Part shown: in pieces, positions 15,332 through 25,930 of the stretch
How positions within the stretch are numbered: position 1 is the stretch's first letter
How the letters are laid out: each line of letters begins with the position of its first letter
Assembly (NCBI GenBank): GCA_030620935.1
Contig: JAUXIP010000004.1
Location: 1-25,968, forward strand
DNA from: Deltaproteobacteria bacterium
Lineage (GTDB): Bacteria > Desulfobacterota_B > Binatia > UBA9968
DNA length: 25,968 bases
Direction of reading: 5' to 3'
The notes under the pieces: generated by a model
Seen by the model: the letters and a program-made list of their open reading frames with translations, nothing else
What the model was told of the DNA's origin: nothing
Database searches by the model: none
Position numbers and translations under genes: made by a program

Positions 15332-18300
15332 CTATGCCTCTTGTGCTTCCGCAATGTCCAATTCCGAAGCCTCCGGCTCTTCTATTTCCAGCTCCACCTT
15401 TGTGTATTGCGAGAGTCCCGTGCCTGCCGGGATCAGCCTCCCCATGATCACATTTTCCTTAAGCCCGCTCAGGACATCCACCTTCCCGTGAATGGCCGCT
15501 TCAGTCAAGACCTTAGTGGTCTCTTGGAAGGATGCGGCGGATATAAAGCTTTCCGTCGACAGAGAAGCCTTGGTGATCCCCAGAAGAAGGGATTCGGCAA
15601 CCGCGGGTTTTCCCCCTTCTGAAACCAATCTCTGATTTTCCTCCTCAAAGCGCCATTTCTCCACCTGGTCTCCGACGAGAAAATCGGTATCGCCCGGCTC
15701 CTTGATCCTGACACGGCGCAGCATTTGCCGCACAATAACCTCGATATGTTTGTCGTTGATGCGCACGCCCTGCAGGCGATAAATCTCCTGAACTTCATCG
15801 ACCAGATATTTGGCCAAGGCCTTCTCTCCCAGGATGTTAAGAATGTCATGCGGATTGGAAGAGCCGTCCATCAAGGATTCGCCGGCTTTGACGCGATCCC
15901 CTTCGTGGACGCTGATGTGTTTCCCTTTTTGAATCAGGTATTCTCTGGGCTCCCCGACCTCCGGCGTGATGATAACTTTCCGCTTTCCCTTGGTATCTTT
16001 GCCGAAGGAGACTACTCCGTCAATCTCGCTGATAACGGCAAACTCCTTAGGCTTGCGCGCCTCGAAGAGTTCGGCCACGCGCGGGAGCCCCCCAGTAATG
16101 TCTTTGGTCTTTGTCGTCTCGCGCGGCATCTTGGCCAACACATCGCCGGGAGCCACCGTTCGCCCTTCTTGAACGTTTATATGAGCACCGACCGGCAAGA
16201 GATACCGGGCCTCCGCTCTCTGGGCCACACGAGTGGTCTGTCCCTGCGTATCCTTAATCGATATGCGCGGCCGCCTCTCGATATCCTTAAAATCGACGAT
16301 CACTTTGGTGGAGAGACCGGTCCTCTCATCCACTTTTTCCTCCATCGTTACTCCCTCGACCAAATCCCCGAACTTGATGATGCCACCCACCTCCGTGAGG
16401 ATCGGAATGGTATAAGGATCCCATTCCGCTATAAGCTCACCGGCTTTTGTTTTAGCCTTGTCTTTTTTCTTCAGCTTCGCCCCGTAGACCAAAGGATAAC
16501 GCTCCCGCTCTCTCTGTCTCCCTTTGGTCCCCCCTTCCGGGTAATCGATAACAGCAACCTCGCCGTTGCGATTCATCACCACGAGATCTCCCTCATTGTT
16601 CGCGACGGTGTTGACATTGATCAACTTGATAAAACCGTCGTTGCGGGCCTCCAGGGTCGTTTGCTCGGCCCTTCGGCTGGCCGTTCCCCCGATATGGAAA
16701 GTCCGCATGGTCAGCTGCGTCCCCGGCTCTCCGATGGATTGAGCAGCGATGACGCCGATCGCCTCGCCCATATGCACCATGTGTCCGCGCGCCAGATCCC
16801 GACCGTAACACAGCGCGCAAACCCCGCGCTTGGACTGACAGGTCAGCACGGAGCGAATCTTGGTCCGCTCTATCCCTGCCTCATCGATGCGCCAGACAAG
16901 GTCCTCATCGATCTCTTTGTTGGCCTTGACAATCACGTCTCCGGAAAAGGGGTCTTTGATATCCTCCAAAGCGACTCTTCCCAGCACGCGATCTCCCAGA
17001 GGCTCGATGACCTCGCCTCCCTCCATCAACGGGGCCATTTCGATACCATCCAACGTCCCGCAGTTCTCCTCTGCAATGACCGAGTCCTGAGCTACGTCCA
17101 CCAACCGGCGCGTCAGATACCCTGAATTGGCGGTCTTGAGCGCCGTATCGGCCAATCCCTTGCGGGCCCCGTGTGTGGAGATAAAATATTGCAACACCGT
17201 CAGCCCCTCACGGAAGTTGGCGGTGATTGGCGTTTCAATGATCTCGCCCGACGGCTTGGCCATCAGCCCGCGCATACCCGCGAGCTGGCGAATCTGCTGG
17301 GCGCTTCCCCGCGCCCCGGAGTCCGCCATCATGAAAATCGGATTAAAGCTCGGAACCGTGATCTTATGTCCCTTCTCATCGGTGAGGGACTCTGTTCCAA
17401 TCTCGCGCAGCATCTCATCGGCAATCATATCCGTTACCTCGGCCCAGATATCCACCACCTTGTTGTAACGCTCTCCGTCGGTGATCAGTCCGTTCTTATA
17501 CTGCTCTTCGATCTCGCGCACATCGTCGTAGGCCTTTTTGAGCAGCTCCGGCTTACTCGCCGGAACCACCATATCTTTGATGGCGATAGAGATCCCTGCC
17601 TTGGTGGCATACTCAAAACCGATATCTTTGAGCTTATCGGCGAGAATGACTGTCGCCTTGTTCCCTGCCAAGCGATAGCTGAGATCAATAAGGTTTCCCA
17701 GCTCTTTCTTTTTCATCACCCGATTGACCTCTTTAAAGGGAATCTCGGAAGGCACCACATCGTAGAGGAGAACTCTACCGACCGTCGTTTCAGGTCTCTC
17801 TCCGTTGACCCGAACGGAGATTACGGCTTGGAGATCGAGCTCGCCCTGGTCATACGCGATGCGCACTTCCGACAAATTGGCGAACAACTGTCCTGTCCCT
17901 TTAACATTGGGCCGCTCTCGAGTCATGTAATAGAGCCCCAAGACGATATCCTGTGTGGGGACGATAATCGGCTTGCCGTTGGCGGGGGACAAAACGTTAT
18001 TGGTCGACATCATAAGGGTTCTTGCCTCGACTTGCGCTTCGACGGAAAGAGGGACGTGGACCGCCATTTGGTCGCCGTCGAAATCGGCGTTATAGGCGGC
18101 GCACACAAGCGGATGAAGCTGGATTGCCTTGCCCTCTATGAGCATGGGCTCAAAGGCCTGGATTCCGAGCCGGTGTAGAGTCGGCGCCCGGTTGAGCAAG
18201 ATCGGGTGTTCACGAGTGACCTCATCGAGGATGTCCCAAACCTCAGGCCGTTCCTTCTCGACCATTTTTTTGGCGCTCTTGATGGTCGTGACAAATCCCC

Positions 18301-19462
18301 TCTCCTCCAACTTGTTGTAGATGAAGGGTTTAAAAAGCTCCAAGGACATCTTTTTGGGCAATCCGCACTGGTGCAACCGAAGCTCGGGCCCGACCACGAT
18401 GACCGAGCGACCTGAGTAATCGACTCTTTTCCCTAGAAGGTTTTGACGAAAACGGCCGGTCTTTCCTTTGAGCATGTCGCTCAGAGATTTGAGGGGCCGA
18501 CGGTTCTGGCCGGTGATCGCTCTACCCCTGCGCCCGTTGTCGAATAGGGCATCCACGGCCTCTTGCAGCATTCGTTTTTCGTTGCGAATGATCATGTCCG
18601 GGGCATTAAGCTCCATGAGCCTTTTAAGGCGATTGTTCCGGTTGATCACCCGGCGGTAGAGATCATTGAGATCCGAAGTGGCAAAACGGCCTCCGTCTAA
18701 AGGCACCAGCGGGCGGAGATCCGGCGGAATCACCGGGACCACCTCGAGGACCATCCACTCGGGCCGATTCCCCGAGGTCTTAAAGGCCTTAAGCACCTTG
18801 AGCCGTTTGGACACCTTCTTGCGCCGCACCTCGGAGTTGACATCCCGCATCTCCTGGCGCAGCTCTTCGGAAAGCTTCTGAACATCCACGGCCGCAAGCA
18901 GCTTACGGACCGCTTCCGCGCCCATCTGGGCAGTAAAATTCGGTCCATACTCTTCAAGGGCCTTGCGATAACGGCTCTCCGTGAGGAGTTCCTTGTATTG
19001 TAAAGGAGTCGATCCCGGATCGAGCACAACGTAGGATTCGAAATAAAGGACCTTCTCGATGTCCTTAAGTGACATATCGAGAAGAGCGCCGATGCGACTC
19101 GGGAGGCTCTTCAAGAACCAGATGTGGACTACCGGGGTGGCCAACTCGATATGGCCCATTCGCTCTCTGCGAACTTTAGATTGAATGACCTCGACACCGC
19201 ACTTCTCGCAGACCACGCCGCGGTGGCGCATTCTTTTATATTTGCCGCAGTTGCACTCGTAGTCTTTGGTAGGGCCGAAAATTTTAGCGCAAAACAGACC
19301 GTCGCGCTCGGGCTTGAAGGTCCGGTAGTTGATCGTTTCCGGCTTTTTGACCTCGCCGTGAGACCAAGAGTGAATCTTGTCCGGGGAGGCAAGAGCAATT
19401 TTAATTGCGTTGAAGCTTAAAGGATTCTTCGGCTTTTCAAAAAGATTGAATAGATCTTCCAT
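15332..19462 (-). CDS. rpoC: DNA-directed RNA polymerase subunit beta'
   Basis: Beta' forms the catalytic clamp of RNA polymerase. The 1376-residue protein has the N-terminal zinc site Cys70, Cys72, Cys85, Cys88 (ECNCGKYK...CEKCG), the rudder/lid region with [17 protein letters not shown] near 320-336, the catalytic [12 protein letters not shown] motif near 455-465 with three Mg-binding Asp residues, and the second zinc site ENCGT plus [12 protein letters not shown]. The trigger-loop region follows MRTFHIGG. It follows rpoB by 46 nt, a gap holding a 17-nt palindrome and a GGGGG-rich ribosome site. Confidence 0.99.
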   Translation of the reverse strand: MEDLFNLFEKPKNPLSFNAIKIALASPDKIHSWSHGEVKKPETINYRTFKPERDGLFCAKIFGPTKDYECNCGKYKRMRHRGVVCEKCGVEVIQSKVRRERMGHIELATPVVHIWFLKSLPSRIGALLDMSLKDIEKVLYFESYVVLDPGSTPLQYKELLTESRYRKALEEYGPNFTAQMGAEAVRKLLAAVDVQKLSEELRQEMRDVNSEVRRKKVSKRLKVLKAFKTSGNRPEWMVLEVVPVIPPDLRPLVPLDGGRFATSDLNDLYRRVINRNNRLKRLMELNAPDMIIRNEKRMLQEAVDALFDNGRRGRAITGQNRRPLKSLSDMLKGKTGRFRQNLLGKRVDYSGRSVIVVGPELRLHQCGLPKKMSLELFKPFIYNKLEERGFVTTIKSAKKMVEKERPEVWDILDEVTREHPILLNRAPTLHRLGIQAFEPMLIEGKAIQLHPLVCAAYNADFDGDQMAVHVPLSVEAQVEARTLMMSTNNVLSPANGKPIIVPTQDIVLGLYYMTRERPNVKGTGQLFANLSEVRIAYDQGELDLQAVISVRVNGERPETTVGRVLLYDVVPSEIPFKEVNRVMKKKELGNLIDLSYRLAGNKATVILADKLKDIGFEYATKAGISIAIKDMVVPASKPELLKKAYDDVREIEEQYKNGLITDGERYNKVVDIWAEVTDMIADEMLREIGTESLTDEKGHKITVPSFNPIFMMADSGARGSAQQIRQLAGMRGLMAKPSGEIIETPITANFREGLTVLQYFISTHGARKGLADTALKTANSGYLTRRLVDVAQDSVIAEENCGTLDGIEMAPLMEGGEVIEPLGDRVLGRVALEDIKDPFSGDVIVKANKEIDEDLVWRIDEAGIERTKIRSVLTCQSKRGVCALCYGRDLARGHMVHMGEAIGVIAAQSIGEPGTQLTMRTFHIGGTASRRAEQTTLEARNDGFIKLINVNTVANNEGDLVVMNRNGEVAVIDYPEGGTKGRQRERERYPLVYGAKLKKKDKAKTKAGELIAEWDPYTIPILTEVGGIIKFGDLVEGVTMEEKVDERTGLSTKVIVDFKDIERRPRISIKDTQGQTTRVAQRAEARYLLPVGAHINVQEGRTVAPGDVLAKMPRETTKTKDITGGLPRVAELFEARKPKEFAVISEIDGVVSFGKDTKGKRKVIITPEVGEPREYLIQKGKHISVHEGDRVKAGESLMDGSSNPHDILNILGEKALAKYLVDEVQEIYRLQGVRINDKHIEVIVRQMLRRVRIKEPGDTDFLVGDQVEKWRFEEENQRLVSEGGKPAVAESLLLGITKASLSTESFISAASFQETTKVLTEAAIHGKVDVLSGLKENVIMGRLIPAGTGLSQYTKVELEIEEPEASELDIAEAQEA

Positions 19463-19486
19463 GAGAGTCCACCCCCATTCTCATTC

Positions 19487-19503
19487 CCCGAGAACTTCTC
19501 GGG
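19487..19503. repeat. 17-nt palindrome in rpoB-rpoC gap
   Basis: CCCGAGAACTTCTCGGG is an odd-length perfect palindrome; as RNA it would make a six-pair stem with a small loop just after the rpoB stop. No T run follows, so it is not a terminator. A processing or stability role is possible. Confidence 0.5.
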
Positions 19504-19508
19504 AGTCT

Positions 19509-22500
19509 TTATCGGTCCTCCACCAGATTCACATCCAAACCTAGACTCTGCAATTCTTTAACCATCACGTTGAAGGACTCCGGCAAACCCGGTTCGAGAA
19601 GACTCTCCCCTTTGACGATGGCCTCGTACATGCGAGTCCTACCAATGACATCGTCCGATTTTACGGTGAGCATCTCCTGGAGGGTGTACGCGGCACCATA
19701 GGCCTCCAGCGCCCATACCTCCATTTCGCCGAGCCGTTGCCCGCCGAATTGCGCCTTTCCACCCAGCGGCTGCTGGGTGACGAGCGAATAGGGACCCGTG
19801 GAGCGTGCGTGGATTTTGTCATCCACTAAGTGATGGAGCTTCATCATATACATGATCCCCACGGTAACCTTCTGATCAAAGGGCTCTCCGCTCCGACCGT
19901 CAAAAAGGGTCACCTGACCCGTAACCGGAAGCCCTGCCTTCCTCAGGAGATTGAAAATATCCTCCTCCATCGGCCCGTCGAAAACCGGCGAGGCCATATG
20001 AATGCCGGCGCAGTATTTCTCCGCCAGCTTAAGAGCATCCGGATCTTTGATGCCGTCAATAAACTCGCTGGTCTCCCGAGAGCCCAAATATTCTTTAAGC
20101 CGGCGACGAACAACCTCCACCTCCGGCCGCCCGTTGTGCAGTAGCTCGTCGATCTGCTTCCCTAAACTGCGCGCCGCCCAGCCCAAATGGGCCTCCAGAA
20201 TCTGACCCACATTCATCCTCGAAGGAACCCCCAAGGGGTTCAACACAATATCCACTGGGGTGCCGTCATCGAGAAAGGGCATATCCTCCTCGGGCAGGAT
20301 GCGAGAGATGACCCCTTTGTTCCCGTGTCGACCTGCCATCTTATCGCCCACCTGGAGCTTGCGCTTGACGGCGACAAAGACCTTAACCATCTTGATGACC
20401 CCGGGGGGAAGCTCGTCTCCGCCTTTGAGCTTGTTGATCTTGTCTTGGAAGACCACCTTGATGAGATCCACTTGCTCTCGGGTACTGTCTACGATGCGCC
20501 TGAGCTCCGCCTCCACCGATTCATCATCGACGCGAATCTCCCCCCAATAGGCCATGGGGATCTGCTCCAGATCTTCCTCGGTGACCTCCTTCTCTTTGTT
20601 TAAAAGCACTTTCCGCTCGTCGTCGCTGAGGCGCGTGACGGAACTGCGCCCGACCAGGAGTTTCTTCAGGCGCTTGAGGGCTCCGTCATGGATGATGCGG
20701 ATCTCTTCGTGTTGATCTTTTTCCAGGCGGCTGATCTCTTCATCCTCAATCTCCCGGCTTCTCTCGTCTTTATTCAATCCCTTGCGAGAAAAAATCCGCA
20801 CGTTAATGACCGTGCCTTCCACCCCGGGTGGAACCCGTAGAGAGGTATCCCGCACCTCCCCGGCTTTTTCCCCGAAGATCGCCCGCAAGAGCTTTTCTTC
20901 CGGAGAAAGCTGGGTTTCGCCTTTTGGAGTGATCTTGCCCACGAGGATGTCGCCCGGCTTCACTTCCGCGCCGATGCGGATGATGCCGCTCTCATCCAGA
21001 TCGACCAGGGCCTCGTCTCCGACATTGGGAGTATCCCGCGTGATCTCTTCAGGACCCAATTTGGTATCGCGGGCAACGCACTCGAACTCCTCGATGTGGA
21101 TGGAGGTGAAGACATCCTCTTTGACCACTCGTTCGCTGATCAGGATCGAGTCCTCGAAGTTATACCCGCCCCAAGGCATCAGCGCGACCATAACGTTGCG
21201 GCCAAGGGCCAGCTCTCCCATCTCCGTCGATGGTCCATCCGCGATGATATCATCCGTCTTCACGTGGTCCCCTACTACGACAATCGGCCGTTGATTGATG
21301 CAGGTGTTCTGATTCGATCGCTGATACTTCACGAGACTGTAGATATCCACCCCCGTATCTTTGGCTCCGGTAGGCCGGTCCGCCTTAACAACGATCCGGG
21401 TCGAGTCGACACTCTCCACCACTCCATCGCGTCTGGCGACCACCGTCACTCCGGAATCCCGCGCCACCACTTTCTCCATTCCGGTTCCGACCAAGGGCGC
21501 CTCGGTGCGAAGCAAGGGAACCGCCTGACGTTGCATATTCGATCCCATGAGGGCCCGGTTGGCATCGTCGTTTTCCAAAAAGGGAATGAGAGCGGCGGCA
21601 ACGCTCACCAGCTGGTTCGGTGAGACGTCCATATAGTCGACCTCATTGGGTCGGGCCATGACGAACTCGCCGCCCTTGCGAGCAGAGACGAGCTCGACCG
21701 TAAAAGCGCCTCGACCATCGATGGGCGCGTTGGCCTGCGCAATCACATGGTCTTCTTCTTCAAGAGCGGAGAGATAGTGAATGCGATCCGTGACCCGTCC
21801 GTTTTCAACCTCTCGGTAAGGAGTCTCGATAAAGCCAAACTCGTTGACCCTCGCATAGGTTGTCAGCGAGGCGATCAGACCGATGTTCGGACCCTCCGGG
21901 GTTTCGATAGGACATACCCGCCCGTAATGAGTCGGATGCACATCTCGGACCTCAAATCCCGCCCGCTCTCGCGTGAGCCCCCCCGGCCCCACGGCCGAAA
22001 GACGGCGCTTGTGCGTCACTTCCGAAAGAGGGTTGGTCTGGTCCATAAACTGGGAGAGCTGGCTGGAGCCGAAAAATTCCTTAAGCGCGGCCGAGACCGG
22101 CTTGTAGTTGATCAACTCTTGAGGCATCAGAGTCTCGATATCCTGCAGGCTCATCTTTTCCTTGATCACTCTTTCCATCCTGACCAGCCCGACGCGGAAA
22201 TGGTTTTCCACGAGTTCCCCGACCGCTCTTATGCGACGGTTGCCGAGATGGTCAATATCGTCCACGGAGCCGTTGCCATTTTTTAGCTCCAAAAGGTAAC
22301 CAACCACCTCGAGAATATCCTCCTTGCGCAGCGTTCCTTGCTCCAAGGGCACATTAAACTTGAGCCGGTGGTTCAATTTGAGTCTCCCCACCTTCGAGAG
22401 ATCATAGCGATCCGGGTTGAAAAAGAGGTTGTTGAAAAAACTCGTCGCCGATTCGGCAGTCGGAGGATCTCCCGGCCTGAGTCTCCGGTAGATCTCCAAT

Positions 22501-23612
22501 ATGGCCTCTTGCGGAGATTGGATCTTGTCTTGAAACAGCGTGTTGCGCAAATAGGGACCCACATGGTTGTCGTCAAAAAAGATTACCTCGACCTGCGTGA
22601 TTCCCTTTTCCCGGATAAGATCGAGCTTCTCCTGGGAGATTTCCTGGTTACATTCCACCAGAACTTCCTGGCTCTTAGAATCAACGATGTCGTGTGCTGC
22701 GACGCGTCCGACGACATCGTCCCATGAGATCGGAATCTGCTTGATCCGAGATTGCTCAATCTGGCGGATCAAGGGCCGAGTCAACTTTTTTCCTTCCCGT
22801 ACAATCAGTTCGTTGCTCTTAGGATCGCGCACGTCGGCGCCTGCTTTGACTCCCATGAGCTGATCGCCCTTGAACGCCAGCGTAGGTTTGCGCCCCTCGA
22901 ACGAGATAACATCGGCCTTGTAAAAGTAGTTGAGCAAATCCTCAGTGGTCATCCCCAACGCCCTGAGCAACACGGTGGCATGAAATTTACGCCGCCGATC
23001 AATGCGGACGTAAAGGACATCTCTGGGGTCAAATTCAAAGTCGAGCCAGGAGCCTCGATAGGGGATGACTCTGGCGGAGTAGAGGAATTTTCCGCTGGCA
23101 TGGGTCTTTCCTTTATCGTGCTCGAAAAAGACCCCGGGCGAACGATGGAGCTGGCTGACGATAACCCGCTCCGTCCCATTGACCATAAAGGTCCCGTTCT
23201 CCGTCATTAACGGGATCTCGCCAAAATAGACCTCTTGTTCCTTAACGTTCTTAATACTACGGCTGCTGGTCTGAGAATCCACGTCCCACAGAACCAACTG
23301 GACGGTAACTTTCAGCGGAGCGGCATAGGTCATGCCGCGCTGGTGACATTCCTCCACGTCGTATTTAGGCTCTCCGAGACTGTAGCTGACGAATTCAAGG
23401 GAGGCGGTTTCATTGAAGTCTTTGATGGGAAAGACGGATCGAAATACCTCCTGCAATCCTAGGTTTTGTCGCTGGGTCGCAGGGACATCCTTTTGCAGAA
23501 AAGATTCGTAAGACTTCTTTTGGATTTCGATCAAGTAAGGCAGGTCGATGATCTTTTTGATCCGACCGAAATTGCGGCGGAATCTTAGATTATGAGCCAC
23601 TTGAAATGCCAT
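19509..23612 (-). CDS. rpoB: DNA-directed RNA polymerase subunit beta
   Basis: Beta forms the catalytic pincer with beta'. The 1367-residue protein shows the rifampicin pocket around residues 510-545 ([38 protein letters not shown]), with the Gln, Asp, His, Arg and Ser positions that change in resistant strains all in the sensitive state. Further motifs are [35 protein letters not shown] and the C-terminal [20 protein letters not shown]. The ATG at 23612 has a strong GAGGAG 5 nt upstream (23618-23623). It is separated from rplL by 95 nt of repeat DNA. Confidence 0.99.
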   Translation of the reverse strand: MAFQVAHNLRFRRNFGRIKKIIDLPYLIEIQKKSYESFLQKDVPATQRQNLGLQEVFRSVFPIKDFNETASLEFVSYSLGEPKYDVEECHQRGMTYAAPLKVTVQLVLWDVDSQTSSRSIKNVKEQEVYFGEIPLMTENGTFMVNGTERVIVSQLHRSPGVFFEHDKGKTHASGKFLYSARVIPYRGSWLDFEFDPRDVLYVRIDRRRKFHATVLLRALGMTTEDLLNYFYKADVISFEGRKPTLAFKGDQLMGVKAGADVRDPKSNELIVREGKKLTRPLIRQIEQSRIKQIPISWDDVVGRVAAHDIVDSKSQEVLVECNQEISQEKLDLIREKGITQVEVIFFDDNHVGPYLRNTLFQDKIQSPQEAILEIYRRLRPGDPPTAESATSFFNNLFFNPDRYDLSKVGRLKLNHRLKFNVPLEQGTLRKEDILEVVGYLLELKNGNGSVDDIDHLGNRRIRAVGELVENHFRVGLVRMERVIKEKMSLQDIETLMPQELINYKPVSAALKEFFGSSQLSQFMDQTNPLSEVTHKRRLSAVGPGGLTRERAGFEVRDVHPTHYGRVCPIETPEGPNIGLIASLTTYARVNEFGFIETPYREVENGRVTDRIHYLSALEEEDHVIAQANAPIDGRGAFTVELVSARKGGEFVMARPNEVDYMDVSPNQLVSVAAALIPFLENDDANRALMGSNMQRQAVPLLRTEAPLVGTGMEKVVARDSGVTVVARRDGVVESVDSTRIVVKADRPTGAKDTGVDIYSLVKYQRSNQNTCINQRPIVVVGDHVKTDDIIADGPSTEMGELALGRNVMVALMPWGGYNFEDSILISERVVKEDVFTSIHIEEFECVARDTKLGPEEITRDTPNVGDEALVDLDESGIIRIGAEVKPGDILVGKITPKGETQLSPEEKLLRAIFGEKAGEVRDTSLRVPPGVEGTVINVRIFSRKGLNKDERSREIEDEEISRLEKDQHEEIRIIHDGALKRLKKLLVGRSSVTRLSDDERKVLLNKEKEVTEEDLEQIPMAYWGEIRVDDESVEAELRRIVDSTREQVDLIKVVFQDKINKLKGGDELPPGVIKMVKVFVAVKRKLQVGDKMAGRHGNKGVISRILPEEDMPFLDDGTPVDIVLNPLGVPSRMNVGQILEAHLGWAARSLGKQIDELLHNGRPEVEVVRRRLKEYLGSRETSEFIDGIKDPDALKLAEKYCAGIHMASPVFDGPMEEDIFNLLRKAGLPVTGQVTLFDGRSGEPFDQKVTVGIMYMMKLHHLVDDKIHARSTGPYSLVTQQPLGGKAQFGGQRLGEMEVWALEAYGAAYTLQEMLTVKSDDVIGRTRMYEAIVKGESLLEPGLPESFNVMVKELQSLGLDVNLVEDR

Positions 23613-23630
23613 CTTTACTCCTCGTTGAAA

Positions 23631-23707
23631 CAGCTTTCAGTTATTAGCTGTCGGGGGTTAGACGCCACGCTTCCACAAGCTAAAAACTAACGACTAAAAA
23701 CGAATCG
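23631..23707. repeat. heptamer array with hairpin, rplL-rpoB spacer
   Basis: Eleven consecutive plus-strand 7-nt steps cover the spacer: CAGCTTT, CAGTTAT, TAGCTGT, CGGGGGT, TAGACGC, CACGCTT, CCACAAG, CTAAAAA, CTAACGA, CTAAAAA, CGAATCG, ending at the rplL stop. The left half is of the YAG type and the right half of the complementary CTAA type. TTAGCTGT (23644-23651) pairs with ACAAGCTAA (23675-23683) with one bulge. In E. coli an attenuator lies in this gap; here no U-tract terminator is present. Confidence 0.8.
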
Positions 23708-24082
23708 CTACTTGATCTCGACTTTGCCGCCCACGTCTTCAATCTTCTTCTTGACGGTCTCCGCCTCAGCCTTGGGAAGACCTTCCTTAATCGGCTTAGG
23801 TGCGCCATCCACGAGATCCTTCGCTTCCTTCAAGCCCAAACCGGTGAGTTCGCGCACGACCTTAATCACCTGGATTTTCTTCTCTCCGGAGTTGACCAGT
23901 ATGACATTGAATTCGGTCTGCTCTTCTGCGGCAGCGCCGGGCGCAGCTTGAGCCGCGGCAACCGCTACCGGGGCCGCCGCGCTCACACCCAACTCCTCTT
24001 CCAGCTCCTTGACTAAGTTAGCGATCTCCATGACCGAGCTGTTTTTAATGAAGCCTTTGACCTGTTCTCGGGTTACTTCCAT
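23708..24082 (-). CDS. rplL: 50S ribosomal protein L7/L12 (bL12)
   Basis: L7/L12 is the multicopy stalk protein that recruits translational GTPases. The 124-residue protein has an N-terminal dimerisation domain (about 1-33, including [16 protein letters not shown]), an Ala-rich hinge (about 34-52, [20 protein letters not shown]), and the globular C-terminal domain with [36 protein letters not shown] and a final GGKVEIK. The strong site AAAGGAGGA sits 8 nt before ATG 24082, fitting its need for several copies per ribosome. Confidence 0.99.
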   Translation of the reverse strand: MEVTREQVKGFIKNSSVMEIANLVKELEEELGVSAAAPVAVAAAQAAPGAAAEEQTEFNVILVNSGEKKIQVIKVVRELTGLGLKEAKDLVDGAPKPIKEGLPKAEAETVKKKIEDVGGKVEIK

Positions 24083-24090
24083 ATCTAGTT

Positions 24091-24099
24091 TCCTCCTTT
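24091..24099 (-). promoter_or_regulatory. very strong ribosome binding site of rplL
   Basis: AAAGGAGGA on the minus strand lies 8 nt before the rplL ATG in a 27-nt gap. It is the best match to anti-Shine-Dalgarno in the window, in keeping with L7/L12 being made in excess over its neighbours. Confidence 0.8.
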
Positions 24100-24109
24100 A
24101 CCAAATCAT

Positions 24110-24658
24110 TCAACTTTGGGACTCTTTTTGCCTGCGCAATGTATCCATTAACCTAACGATCCTGGCGCCGGGTTCCTGCATCAACCGAAGCAGCTGAGTC
24201 ACCGGAGCCTGCATCAGAGCGAGGAGCTTGGCTTGGAGCTCAGGCCGACTCGGTATCTGAGCCAAGACTTTGACCTTGGCCTGGTCCATAAACTCCCCAT
24301 CCAACAATCCGCCTTTGATCGTGAGTTTCTCATTTCCCTCAATAAACTTGGTCAAGATTTTTGACAGGCTTACCGGATCCTCGTAGGCAAAAACCCATCC
24401 CGTGGGTCCCTCGAGGAGACTGTCCAATGAGCTGTAAGGAGTCTCTTTCAAGGCGCGACGCGCCAGGGTGTTTTTGATCACCCGATATTCCCCGGAGACC
24501 TCGCGAATCTCCCGGCGAAGCCGCGTCATCTGGGATACCGTGAGACCTCGGAACTCCGTCGCAATAGCCATTTTGGCTTTTTTCAGCTTTTCCTGGACCT
24601 CTACGACCTTCTCGGCCTTTTCTTTGTGACTCGAACTCTCTGTCGCCAACTCCATCAT
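24110..24658 (-). CDS. rplJ: 50S ribosomal protein L10 (uL10)
   Basis: L10 anchors L7/L12 dimers to the 50S stalk base and, in E. coli, represses its own operon through an mRNA leader. The 182-residue protein has KAKMAIATEFRGLTVSQMTR near 27-46, YRVIKNTLARRAL (58-70), TKFIEGNEKLTIKGG, and a C-terminal helix (QAKLLALMQAPVTQLLRLMQ) for L12 binding. Start is ATG at 24658; an ATG next to it also fits, and AGGA lies 9 nt upstream. Only 37 nt separate it from rplA. Confidence 0.97.
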   Translation of the reverse strand: MMELATESSSHKEKAEKVVEVQEKLKKAKMAIATEFRGLTVSQMTRLRREIREVSGEYRVIKNTLARRALKETPYSSLDSLLEGPTGWVFAYEDPVSLSKILTKFIEGNEKLTIKGGLLDGEFMDQAKVKVLAQIPSRPELQAKLLALMQAPVTQLLRLMQEPGARIVRLMDTLRRQKESQS

Positions 24659-24695
24659 ATCAACGCATCCTAGCCTCGTTGCAGCGCCGGCAGGC

Positions 24696-25400
24696 TTACG
24701 CCGCCATTGCCCGAACCTGAGATAAATCTATTTTCACTCCCGGCCCCATAGTAGCGGAAAGGGTCACTCCCAAAACATAGTTGCCCTTTGCCGAAGCCGG
24801 TTTGGCCCGCAAAATGGAGAACAAGATCGCCCTCGCGTTCTCCAAGAGTTTATCTACGCCAAAGGAGACCTTTCCAAATGGCACATGGATAACGGCGGCC
24901 TTATCGACTCTAAACTCAATTTTTCCCGCCTTGATCTCCTTCACTGCCTTGGCGATATCAAAAGTTACAGTCCCAGTCTTGGGATTAGGCATGAGGCCCC
25001 TAGGACCCAATATTTTCCCAATCCTGCCCACCGTCGCCATCATGTCGGGTGTAGCCACCGCGTTGTCAAAATCAAGCCACCCATCACTGATTTTTTTTAC
25101 GAGGTCCTCGGCCCCGACAACATCCGCCCCTGCTTCCTTCGCCTCTTTCTCTTTCTCTCCTTTAGCAAAAACCAGAACGCGGACTGTTCTTCCCATCCCG
25201 TTCGGAAGCACCACGGTTCCCCGAACATTTTGGTCGGCCTGTCTCGGATCTACGCCCAACCGGACAGCCATCTCTACGGTCTCGTCAAACTTTGCCCGTG
25301 CGGTTTCGTGCACCACACGGAGCCCTTCCTCCAACAAATACCTTCCAGAGCGGTCCACCTTTGCCGCCACGGCGCTATAGGATTTGCCTCTGCGTCTCAT
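24696..25400 (-). CDS. rplA: 50S ribosomal protein L1 (uL1)
   Basis: L1 forms the mobile stalk at the E site and, in several bacteria, represses the rplK-rplA mRNA. The 234-residue protein has [20 protein letters not shown] near 36-55, the signature [17 protein letters not shown] near 132-148 and [15 protein letters not shown] near 168-182 followed by a typical C-terminus ([19 protein letters not shown]). The ATG at 25400 lies 10 nt after the rplK stop. Both domains are complete. Confidence 0.99.
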   Translation of the reverse strand: MRRRGKSYSAVAAKVDRSGRYLLEEGLRVVHETARAKFDETVEMAVRLGVDPRQADQNVRGTVVLPNGMGRTVRVLVFAKGEKEKEAKEAGADVVGAEDLVKKISDGWLDFDNAVATPDMMATVGRIGKILGPRGLMPNPKTGTVTFDIAKAVKEIKAGKIEFRVDKAAVIHVPFGKVSFGVDKLLENARAILFSILRAKPASAKGNYVLGVTLSATMGPGVKIDLSQVRAMAA

Positions 25401-25410
25401 GGGTCCCCAC

Positions 25411-25836
25411 CTATCCCTCGATTTCCAAACCTAGACTCTTGGCCGTTCCCTCTACGCTTTTCTCAGCGGCCTCCAAATCTTTGGCTGTTAGATCAGGTAA
25501 TTTAATCCCAGCAATTTCCCGGATCTGAGCCTTGGTTACTTTCCCTACCGTTGCCTTGCCCGGCTCTGCGGCTCCCTTTTCAATCCCGGCGGCCTTCTTG
25601 AGCAAGACGGAAGCCGGAGGCGTCTTCGTCACAAAGGTAAAAGACCGGTCGGCGTAGACCGTTACGATCACGGGAATAATCATCCCTTGTTGCGACTGTG
25701 TCGCAGCGTTGAAAGCCTTGCAAAACTCCATGATGTTGACCCCTCGCTGACCCAGGGCAGGCCCCACGGGTGGGCTAGGATTCGCCTGACCTGCAGGGAT
25801 CTGAAGCTTGATCTCTCCAATAACCTTTTTCGCCAT
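25411..25836 (-). CDS. rplK: 50S ribosomal protein L11 (uL11)
   Basis: L11 binds the GTPase-associated centre of 23S rRNA and is needed for the stringent response and thiopeptide action. The 141-residue protein opens [20 protein letters not shown] with the proline-rich loop [20 protein letters not shown] (21-40), the linker [10 protein letters not shown], and the RNA-binding C-terminal domain with [19 protein letters not shown]. The ATG at 25836 has GGAACGAGGT just before it. The 94-nt gap to nusG is filled by a 9-nt repeat array. Confidence 0.99.
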   Translation of the reverse strand: MAKKVIGEIKLQIPAGQANPSPPVGPALGQRGVNIMEFCKAFNAATQSQQGMIIPVIVTVYADRSFTFVTKTPPASVLLKKAAGIEKGAAEPGKATVGKVTKAQIREIAGIKLPDLTAKDLEAAEKSVEGTAKSLGLEIEG

Positions 25837-25855
25837 ACCTCGTTCCGTTTAAAAG

Positions 25856-25927
25856 GTTCAAATCGTTCGAGCTGTCCAAATCGTCAAACACTTTGAATGG
25901 ATTGAACGTTTTGAACAATATTGAGCT
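25856..25927. repeat. inverted 9-nt repeat array, nusG-rplK spacer
   Basis: Eight consecutive plus-strand 9-nt units cover the spacer: GTTCAAATC, GTTCGAGCT, GTCCAAATC, GTCAAACAC, then the complementary family TTTGAATGG, ATTGAACGT, TTTGAACAA, TATTGAGCT. The switch half way makes an imperfect long inverted repeat centred near 25891. The unit is 9 nt, unlike the 7-nt arrays elsewhere in the window. Confidence 0.85.
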
Positions 25928-25930
25928 TTG

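Noticed and set aside
15725..17125. Long plus-strand open frame of 466 codons opposite rpoC (similar ones at 17171-18178, 9283-10179 and 13510-14298)
   Set aside because: They lie wholly antisense to strongly conserved genes (rpoC, rplB, fusA), have no family character or ribosome site, and arise from codon bias of the genes on the other strand.
19487..19503. Terminator after rpoB
   Set aside because: The CCCGAG/CTCGGG palindrome is followed by GGAATGAGAATGG, with no T run.
23613..23707. Intrinsic terminator between rplL and rpoB
   Set aside because: The hairpin TTAGCT/AGCTAA is AT-rich and the T-rich stretch lies before the stem in the direction of transcription, not after it.
25856..25927. 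CRISPR array (also considered for the other repeat spacers)
   Set aside because: Units are 7 or 9 nt in direct contact with no unique spacers of 25-40 nt, and no cas genes are present.
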